Source: Rhodocyclaceae bacterium
Lineage (GTDB): Bacteria > Pseudomonadota > Gammaproteobacteria > Burkholderiales > Rhodocyclaceae
Direction: 5' to 3'
DNA: 61,777 nucleotides
NCBI GenBank assembly: GCA_016791105.1
Contig: JAEUNM010000145.1
Location: forward strand, 1-61,777
Shown here: piece by piece, positions 55,736 to 61,777 of the stretch
How the letters are laid out: every line of letters begins with the position of its first letter
How positions within the stretch are numbered: the first letter of the stretch is position 1
Program-made: the position numbers and the translations under genes
The notes under the pieces: generated by a model
Seen by the model: only the letters and a program-made list of their open reading frames with translations
What the model was told of the DNA's origin: nothing
The model's database searches: none

Positions 55736-57400
55736 TCACTCAGGGAAGAAAAACTTTTCCTTATCGGCATGCGAAAGCTTACGGTGTTGGTGGTTCCCTT
55801 TGCAGCTACCCAGGTACTGGTTCCATCGGTAAAGCAAGATATCGCCAAAGCTGGCTTGCCCTACCGGATTGCGGCGTGCGCATTTCCAGTCCTTCCACAC
55901 GCTCGCTGCGATGTAGCGCAGGGTATCAAGCAGGCCTACGTGAACCTGCGGCATGATTTTTTGCAGGGCAATGGCCTCGCGTTCAAAGCGCCGGCGTATT
56001 TGCGGCCCGATTTCATGGTGGTAGTGAAATACCCCGGCCTCGGCGACGTAGGCGACTTTGCCGCCGCCGCGAACAAGGCGCTGTGCGAGTTCCATGTCTT
56101 CGAGGCCGGTGAGGGATTCATCGAAGCGATGCTGTGCCCAGACGCTGTGTTGAAGAGCAGAATTGGCATTGTTACAAAAGAAACCCTCTTGGGGGACGTT
56201 CGATTGGGCGGGGTAATACTTGGCGAAGATGCGGCATTCGCTGAAGTGGCTTTGTGCTCCGCCGAACTGGCGGCCATAGCTATAGTCGGCGATGCCATCG
56301 CGAATCGGCTGACAGAGATTTTGCAGCCAGTGTTCGTCGGTTGGTACGCAGTGCCCGCTGATGAATACCAGAACTCCGCCGCGCGCAGCCTCGCAGCCGA
56401 TGTTGAGCGATCGCCCGAAGGAGAACTCCTCGCGCTTGATGTAGCAGATGCGACATCCATACCGTTCGGCAATTTGCACCGTGTCGTCGGTGGAGCCGGA
56501 ATCGACGAGAATCACTTCGCTGCGAAGGCCGTTTGTTTTCTGGGAGGCAATATTTACGAGAAGGCTCTCGAGGTATTGGGCTTCATTGAGGGTGCGGATG
56601 ACGATGCTGACGTCAATCTCGCCAAGGTTAATGACGGTTGGTTTCAGCAACAGATTGAAGTTCGGAGCCATGCGCTGATGAATCAGGCGGATTTCGTCCG
56701 GATCGACAGCGTTAATGGCGAACATGTCCCAATGTACCGCAACAACCTGTTTGACTCCGATTTCCTCAGCGAACTGGAACGCTTCGCGTACCGACATATT
56801 GCCGGTAATGCCCCGCCGTTCGCGGAAGAAATTGTGTTCATTGACGGGCAATATGGCGGTGTGGATCGGACGTAGGCTATTGAGCGCATCGATAATTTCC
56901 TGGCGCGCCATGGTATCGCCGGCGAGATAGAGGCGCTGTCCGGAATAGTCGAGCAAATACCCGACATATGCGAGGTTGTCCTGGGCATCGCGTTCAACTT
57001 CCGGGTGGGCGGCGGGCATTGCACGCAATTGCAGGCCGGGTACCAGATCGAACCATGCTTCTTTGGCGAGAACAATTCGTTCAGCAGAAATGCCCCATTC
57101 CCGTAGCTTTTCCACCACCGGGGCTGGGCCGACGAAGTTTGCACGCGGGGAAGCCTGGGCGAGCTTCGGCAAAGTGTGCGGGTCGCAGTGGTCGATATGT
57201 TCGTGGGTAACGAGCACCCAGTCCGCATCGGTAACGGCCTCCGGCGCGTATGGAATGGGCACCTGCCGCACCAGATCGGCCGCGTCGATCTCCTGCACTG
57301 AATTGGAAAGATAGGGGTCCACATAGACCGTTGCGGTGGGAAAAACAAGACGGCAGCCCGATTGGCCGAGCATTTGAACGGGAATGCGCAGCCCACTCAC
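55736..57400 (-). CDS. Metallo-beta-lactamase (UlaG-like) domain fused to a GT2 glycosyltransferase
   Basis: The 554-residue protein is clearly two enzymes. Residues 1-262 are an MBL-fold hydrolase with HEHIDH at 66-71, further metal-site candidates His132 (AAHPE), Asp162 (LAGDTM) and His223 (AVHWDMF), in the UlaG lactonase/phosphodiesterase style. Residues 264-554 are a GT2 domain starting VSIVIRTLNEAQYLE with DSGSTDD and LEDMEL. The junction is precise, as if a GT2 start codon were erased. It is coupled upstream by an ATGA overlap. Confidence 0.9.
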   Translation of the reverse strand: MSGLRIPVQMLGQSGCRLVFPTATVYVDPYLSNSVQEIDAADLVRQVPIPYAPEAVTDADWVLVTHEHIDHCDPHTLPKLAQASPRANFVGPAPVVEKLREWGISAERIVLAKEAWFDLVPGLQLRAMPAAHPEVERDAQDNLAYVGYLLDYSGQRLYLAGDTMARQEIIDALNSLRPIHTAILPVNEHNFFRERRGITGNMSVREAFQFAEEIGVKQVVAVHWDMFAINAVDPDEIRLIHQRMAPNFNLLLKPTVINLGEIDVSIVIRTLNEAQYLESLLVNIASQKTNGLRSEVILVDSGSTDDTVQIAERYGCRICYIKREEFSFGRSLNIGCEAARGGVLVFISGHCVPTDEHWLQNLCQPIRDGIADYSYGRQFGGAQSHFSECRIFAKYYPAQSNVPQEGFFCNNANSALQHSVWAQHRFDESLTGLEDMELAQRLVRGGGKVAYVAEAGVFHYHHEIGPQIRRRFEREAIALQKIMPQVHVGLLDTLRYIAASVWKDWKCARRNPVGQASFGDILLYRWNQYLGSCKGNHQHRKLSHADKEKFFFPE

Positions 57401-58089
57401 GGTGCGACCCCGAAGATTTGCCGGTAGTCGGCTTTTTCGAAGATGGCGCAGGCGCCGTCGAGCGTGGCATCAATTATGCGACGTCCATCCTTCTCGAATT
57501 CCGCGCGAGCGATCTGGTAAGACTCCTCCGAGCGGGCGAGGTCGGGATTGTTCCATGTTCGCCCGCCCCCGAAGTAATCCGGGCAGAAGTGATTGGGGTC
57601 AGGTCCGTCAAGCCGGCTTGCCTCGTTAGGGGCGCCGCTGCACTCATAGCGATGGTCCATTCCGACTATGACGACTTCCCCGAAACCGAGATAATGGGCG
57701 ATTTGCAGTGCGGCGTAGGTGACAGTCCAACCTTCATGCAGACCCATGGTAATATCGCGGCTGAAGCGTGCGGGCGGGTTTTGCGTTTCGATGTGATACG
57801 TCAATGCATTCTCGGGATTCAAGTCGGCTCCGCGGCAGGAAATAAACTTGATGCAGTTAATGGCTCTGATCTCCTCAAAGGATTGTTCAATGACATTCCG
57901 ATTCACTGCAACGTAATACCGAGGATAGAAGCGATATTTCCGGAAACCCAGGAATATCTTGTTCATGCCGATAACGGTTTCGCTGCGCAGAAAATCGAGA
58001 TTCATGCGATTGAGCGATGGCCCATTGGCGACGAGGACGGCGCGCTCGCCAGCATGGCGGCCGTACAGTTGCGATAAACGATGCGTCAT
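57397..58089 (-). CDS. GT42/DUF115-like transferase (predicted CMP-acid user)
   Basis: The 230-residue protein has AVLVANGPSLNRM (NGPSL at 22-26), SETVIGMNKIFLGF, a central YAALQIAHYLGFGEVVIVGMD and the tail DPNHFCPDYFGGGRTWNN ... GRRIIDATLDG. This order matches CMP-sialyltransferases of GT42 (Cst type: NGPSL, later catalytic His) and the Maf/DUF115 fold. The same blocks recur in the C-terminus of 49246-51297. Start ATG 58089 overlaps the upstream TGA as ATGA. Confidence 0.75.
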   Translation of the reverse strand: MTHRLSQLYGRHAGERAVLVANGPSLNRMNLDFLRSETVIGMNKIFLGFRKYRFYPRYYVAVNRNVIEQSFEEIRAINCIKFISCRGADLNPENALTYHIETQNPPARFSRDITMGLHEGWTVTYAALQIAHYLGFGEVVIVGMDHRYECSGAPNEASRLDGPDPNHFCPDYFGGGRTWNNPDLARSEESYQIARAEFEKDGRRIIDATLDGACAIFEKADYRQIFGVAP

Positions 58090-58865
58090 CCCGATTTCCG
58101 CTTGCGGCCGGCGGCGGTGCCCGGAATTGAACCCGGATACTCGAAACCCGGCGTTTTCTCGACATCGTGGCCAATGAACTTTTGCACGCCCGGCCATTCT
58201 TTCGCGTTATAGTCGTCAAAGATGACGTAGGCGCCTGGTGGAAGCAGTGGAAAGTACGTGTGGAAGTCGTATTTGACGCCTTTGTAGCCGTGGTTCTCGC
58301 CAATTATGAGCAGGTTTATCGGAAGGTTCCTGGCGGCCGCAAGTGCGTCTGGTGCCGTGTCGTACTGTTTGATCGCGCCATGGTCCGATTCGGGAACGTT
58401 GGCCAGATGCATGGTGCGAACGAAGGTCAAGTCACTGACGGGCTCGCTGAGCACGGCATTCAGCGCTTTTCCATAGTAACCGTCAAAGGGGGCGATTGTT
58501 TGCGCGCCGATGGCTTCGGTCACGTCGAAAGGTGGGGACACGGGCATCAGTTTGGCGCGGCTTCGGCGGCGGAAGCTAGGTTCGATCGTCGTCGCCCCAG
58601 CACCTAGTCCTCCGGTTTGTTTAGCGGTCATCTGCATTCGCTGACGTTGATCAAAGTCCGGGCTTTTCGAGAAACGGTGTGTGGCTTGTCGCGCTTGGCG
58701 GAACTTACGTAAGTCGGAATCGCCCGCTAGTGCGGTGTGGAGCGGTACCATGTCGATCCAGACCTTTCCATTGGCGATGAGCCCGTGGGCGGTGGAGCGC
58801 CTCATGGCTTCGCCCGGGGTGGGCGGCTGAGTGACGGCGCCTGGCGCTTTCGAATTGTCCTTCAT
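58086..58865 (-). CDS. Methyltransferase-like protein (Methyltransf_24 C-terminal half)
   Basis: The 259-residue protein is recognisable only in its second half, where LLIIGENHGYKGVKYDF followed by LLPPGAYVIFDDYN matches the post-IV region of Methyltransf_24 enzymes (IDGDHSYEGV ... PGGxxxFHDY). The N-terminal half lacks a clear glycine-rich SAM motif I. It may be degenerate, or it may bind a different ligand. It is coupled to the DUF115-like gene. Confidence 0.65.
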   Translation of the reverse strand: MKDNSKAPGAVTQPPTPGEAMRRSTAHGLIANGKVWIDMVPLHTALAGDSDLRKFRQARQATHRFSKSPDFDQRQRMQMTAKQTGGLGAGATTIEPSFRRRSRAKLMPVSPPFDVTEAIGAQTIAPFDGYYGKALNAVLSEPVSDLTFVRTMHLANVPESDHGAIKQYDTAPDALAAARNLPINLLIIGENHGYKGVKYDFHTYFPLLPPGAYVIFDDYNAKEWPGVQKFIGHDVEKTPGFEYPGSIPGTAAGRKRKSG

Positions 58866-59801
58866 GGCGTTCCAGCAAATTTTTATTCAAAGCGCGGGAT
58901 GAAATTTGCCGGCCCAGGGTTCAACTCATCCAATTGCCGGACAAGTGACGGACTGCACAGTTGGACTAGGGTGCGGCTTCCGTTCTGGAGGAACTGCTGC
59001 CAGCGGATGTGATGCGCGTGTACGGTTACGGGTTCGACGCACGCAAGACGATGCGCTCGATCCGCTGGAAGTGCGATTTGGCGAGCATCATTTCCACCCG
59101 CCTCATTTGCCGACGAATCGCCGGCTCTGCTTCGCCAATCTGATGGCTTTGCAGCTTGCTCTGGATTTCGCTGACTTGCTCGAGCTGCGCGTGGTGCAAC
59201 CTCGCCGCGTGGGTCAAGGCATTCCGCCTGCACCGTCTTCTCTCTCCATAGGGTTTCCGTATCCAGGCAATAGCGCTTGGATGCTTCCGGTACCCGATGG
59301 AGTTGGATCAGGAGCGGTTCGTTTACAACCTGCCTTTCTTTCAGGAGATTTTCGTGTTGTTGCGCGGGCATGCTTCCGTTTTTCCTACCGCCATCGATTC
59401 GATTATTTTCAAGCCAGTTCACGACCAAGTTGTATCGCACTTGAATATCAATGCGCTTGAACCGAAATGCTGCTGCCCAGGATTTCCGGCGCCCTGGCCC
59501 GGTTCGGCAAGAACAAATGGGGCGATCAAGGTGGTGTGGATACGGTGCGGGTCCATAGAGTGTTCGCAGCAGAGAGGCGCCTCCAGTACCGAACATTCAA
59601 ACATCCTGAACAAACCAAACTCAACTTCTGGCCTAAGGCATTGAAGTTCTGATATAGTGGAACTAAGCGCCGTGCCGGCAGGCGCGGAGAGTTTTACCAG
59701 ATTCTTGGATATTTGCTGTAATAAAGTTTGACGGCATATCTTCAACATTACGAGGGTGGGCTTGTCCGTGCTCGAGTCGGCGTAGTTGCGATTCTAGATA
59801 T
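58866..59801 (-). other. Gene-poor stretch with coding remnants
   Basis: This 936-bp gap interrupts the tight operon. Several minus-strand frames are open but none covers it; the one recognisable piece is listed as a pseudogene at 59026-59371. The part from 59372 to 59801 holds nothing I can identify. Confidence 0.5.
59026..59371 (-). pseudogene. Frameshifted coiled-coil protein remnant
   Basis: From ATG 59371 the translation includes NEPLLIQLHRVPEASKRYCL. It strongly resembles the NELLLLQLHQVQEELExY motif found in many coiled-coil proteins of polysaccharide clusters. After WREKTVQAE the sense continues in another frame (ARLHHAQLEQVSEIQSKLQ to a stop at 59026), so a frameshift near 59235 broke the gene. 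It is probably not functional. Confidence 0.55.
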
Positions 59802-61259
59802 TCAAAAAAGTTGGGACAAACCTTCGATGTCACTGACTTTGCGGGAGGCCATTTCAAACAAAGGCGCCTGTTTCGACAGGTACTCCGTGAGAGACTTCGT
59901 CGGCGCGGAAAACGGGTCGCCCCGGCGACGAAATCGAGCCCCCTCGGAGTTTGCCGCGGCACTGATCCTTGCGTGTGTGTCATCGGGCAAGTAGTCGAGG
60001 AATTCTCCGACCAATTGACCTACGTACTGGTCGATGTCTTCGTAACGAACCACACTGATATACCGGTTCGGTGACTCCATTGCAGGCAGTACCCATTTTT
60101 CGAGAAAACGGGCGATATATTGCGTTTTCATCGTTAGCCATGAAGCCAACTTTTCGGTTTCAGGCGCAATGAAATGCTCGTCGAAAACTTGATACGCGCT
60201 TGCCAATACCTCCTTTTCGTGGGATAGCCAGATCTTGCGCATGTCAATACCTTGGCGCTGAAGTATTGCGCGATATGCGCCTAATTGATCCAGGCAAAAC
60301 CAGGATGTAAGAATAAACAGCGGGTCGCGCAGTAATACCAATCGTCGCAAATGCGGTCCGGCATGCAGCGGCGGGTCAGTCAACTCGAAATCGTGCGACT
60401 TCGTCATGCGAAGACGGAACTGCGTATTTTGACGCGCAAACGTCGCATAGCCGGTTAGCGCGCAGGGGTGACTCTTGCAACAACCTGTCTCATTGTACCA
60501 CTCGCAGAACGAAAAAGAGTCGCCGAGAACTCGTGCGAAGGTGTTACGCAGGTAGTGCAGACCAGACCGGGGAAGCGACTTTGAGTCGATTAATACAAAG
60601 GGCGTAGAAATATCTTCGCTGGCTTGGGTGTTCAGGCGTTGATAAAACCCCATGGCGTCGGCATTGACGGGGGCCAAGGGCTTGGCGTTCGTTGGGGCGG
60701 CGGGTATGCTGAGGCCATGGGACAAGCTTGCGATTCCCGACAATTGCTGCAGCCGTCCCTCGGAGCCGGGCGTGAGTCCCAGATCTTCCAGTTGGTATCC
60801 GGCTCTTGCCTTCGCAAGGAGGCGAATGTCGCTACCCGGCATGCCGACCTCGATGGCCTTTTCGAAATATGGCATTCCGCGTGCGGCGCTTTCGGTTGCG
60901 GAGTACGCACGTCCGATACTGTTGTAAACACCTGCGATCAATACGCGGCGGAGCAGTTTATCGCCACAACCCCAGCCCCGAGCAAGACGAAGCAGTTGTT
61001 TGGCTGCCAGAGCGTTGCCTACCTGAAGGTGTGCCGCAGCCGCTAACAGCGCCAGCTTCGCCCGCTCTGGATGATGTTGGAGAGCGTCTTCCGATATCTG
61101 CGTAAGGCGCAACCAGTCGCCAAACTGCCACTGGTTGCGGGCTCGTTCGAGCAAATTCTCGTCGTACGGAACAAGCGTCTGCTCCGGGTGTTGCTCGTGG
61201 GCCATGAGACGTTGCTTGGTCGTAACTTTGCGCCTGCGAGCGACTGATTCTTCACTCAT
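59802..61259 (-). CDS. TPR-containing sulfotransferase
   Basis: The 485-residue protein has an N-terminal helical TPR-like region (residues 30-150) and a C-terminal PAPS-dependent sulfotransferase domain. The 5'-phosphosulfate loop is SLPRSGLHYLRNTF near residue 230. The 3'-phosphate motif is LVLLRDPLFILTSWF near 330. A cysteine pair in CEWYNETGCCKSHPC is unusual. It implies sulfation of the glycan or of a lipid/protein partner. The start overlaps the upstream coiled-coil gene as ATGA. Confidence 0.83.
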   Translation of the reverse strand: MSEESVARRRKVTTKQRLMAHEQHPEQTLVPYDENLLERARNQWQFGDWLRLTQISEDALQHHPERAKLALLAAAAHLQVGNALAAKQLLRLARGWGCGDKLLRRVLIAGVYNSIGRAYSATESAARGMPYFEKAIEVGMPGSDIRLLAKARAGYQLEDLGLTPGSEGRLQQLSGIASLSHGLSIPAAPTNAKPLAPVNADAMGFYQRLNTQASEDISTPFVLIDSKSLPRSGLHYLRNTFARVLGDSFSFCEWYNETGCCKSHPCALTGYATFARQNTQFRLRMTKSHDFELTDPPLHAGPHLRRLVLLRDPLFILTSWFCLDQLGAYRAILQRQGIDMRKIWLSHEKEVLASAYQVFDEHFIAPETEKLASWLTMKTQYIARFLEKWVLPAMESPNRYISVVRYEDIDQYVGQLVGEFLDYLPDDTHARISAAANSEGARFRRRGDPFSAPTKSLTEYLSKQAPLFEMASRKVSDIEGLSQLF

Positions 61260-61777
61260 AGGCCAGGCTCTCGCAGCAACATATCTTTGATTAAATCGAG
61301 TTGTGCCTCAGCGCGAACCATTTCCTCGTGCATGATCTGCTGGCGCACCGCAAGCGCGGAATTTTCCTGCTCCATTTGCGCCTTGGCTTGCTTAAAATTT
61401 TCCGCTTCGCGGGCGCGCTCGATTGCCAGTTTGCTGGCTTCATCATGACGGCGCGCGAGGGCAAGCTTTTCCTGCTCGAGTTGCGTCTTGGTGTGCTTTA
61501 GAGCCTCGATTTCGGAAATACGAACCGCTGCGAGCTTGGCGTCCTCGTCCATGCGTGCCGCAAGCGCAACATTGTCCTGCTCCAGCTGGGTCCGCGCCGC
61601 GCGCAGGCCTTCAATTTCGCGACCGTGAACTTCGGATGCCTTCGTTGCCTCCTCCAGGCGTGCCGCCAGGGCCGTCTTTTCCTGCTCCAGCTGGGACCGC
61701 GCCGCGCGCAGGCCTTCAATTTCGCGACCGTGAACTTCGGAGGCCTTCGTTGCCTCCTGCAGGCGTGCCGCCAGGGA
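61256..61777 (-). CDS. Coiled-coil protein with 35-residue tandem repeats (partial, N-terminus outside window)
   Basis: Only the last 173 residues are visible. They are an uninterrupted coiled coil made of four consecutive 35-residue units (five heptads each) ending LKDM-type helix and REPGL. The first two units are nearly identical (LAARLEEATKASEVHGREIE and so on); the next two are diverged. It is coupled by ATGA to the sulfotransferase. By analogy with coiled coils behind glycan-modifying enzymes such as WbdD, it could be a length-measuring rod, but the upstream part is needed to judge. Confidence 0.8.
   Translation of the reverse strand, partial: SLAARLQEATKASEVHGREIEGLRAARSQLEQEKTALAARLEEATKASEVHGREIEGLRAARTQLEQDNVALAARMDEDAKLAAVRISEIEALKHTKTQLEQEKLALARRHDEASKLAIERAREAENFKQAKAQMEQENSALAVRQQIMHEEMVRAEAQLDLIKDMLLREPGL
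61565..61774 (-). repeat. 105-bp in-frame tandem repeat, two near-identical units
   Basis: Units at 61670-61774 and 61565-61669 differ by only a few bases. They are followed by diverged units at 61460-61564 and 61355-61459. Each encodes 35 coiled-coil residues. The array continues past the window edge. Confidence 0.85.

Noticed and set aside
58883..59596. A 237-codon minus-strand gene between the methyltransferase-like gene and the sulfotransferase
   Set aside because: Only about 50 internal residues resemble a known motif and the sense continues in another frame, so I call a pseudogene instead.

Overview
The window is a contiguous piece of a GC-rich chromosome that looks betaproteobacterial. 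The evidence is gene content and order: a ubiK gene divergent from a TorF-type porin, glnK and amtB; a LysR-linked tripartite tricarboxylate transporter; a ttuD-pyk pair; and a propionyl-CoA carboxylase pair. I cannot name the genus. No rRNA, tRNA, CRISPR array or prophage was recognised.

Positions 1-29454 are mostly housekeeping and accessory metabolism. They hold pccBA (5' end cut by the window edge), a repeat-filled spacer, a LysR regulator divergent from a tctC-methyltransferase-tctB-tctA operon, and a coupled lipoprotein / M48 metalloprotease / lipoprotein operon. Next come glycerate kinase and pyruvate kinase, a vapBC module whose toxin lacks one expected acidic residue, terC and uspA, and a cytochrome b561 / YceI / YceI operon. 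Then come ubiK, the nitrogen-control block (porin, glnK, amtB behind a sigma-54 promoter with two NtrC-like sites), a DUF2249 protein, nitronate monooxygenase and a complete five-gene Dpp/Opp-type ABC importer.

Positions 29578-61777 form a roughly 32-kb glycan-biosynthesis island, all on the minus strand, with very tight gene packing (ATGA and TTGA start/stop overlaps). From upstream (high coordinates) to downstream it encodes: a repetitive coiled-coil protein (cut by the window end); a TPR-sulfotransferase; a decayed gene; a methyltransferase-like protein; a GT42/DUF115-like transferase; a metallo-beta-lactamase-GT2 fusion; a CMP-sugar-acid type cytidylyltransferase; a D-2-hydroxyacid dehydrogenase; an SDR; two large GT2 proteins, one with a second GT42/DUF115-like domain; a glycosidase-like exported protein; galE, gmd and fcl; a two-headed 897-residue glycosyltransferase; a GT28-like transferase; an unknown protein; a WalW-like deacetylase; a methyltransferase; a GT4; a CgeB-like transferase; a processive GT2; an SDR; and an LTA-synthase-like phosphotransferase. 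A wreck of an IS3 element fused to an fcl fragment lies between this operon and a second galE.

Reading the island together, I infer a heteropolysaccharide or glycoprotein glycan. It would contain fucose and galactose-type sugars and could be sulfated, methylated, deacetylated and phosphoglycerol-modified. It may also carry an unusual CMP-activated acid. The cassette at 53349-58865 has the activating enzyme, candidate transferases and redox/lactonase-type enzymes, but no NeuB/KdsA-type synthase. It is the best candidate here for an undescribed pathway. No Wzx/Wzy, ABC exporter or Wza/Wzc genes are present in the window.
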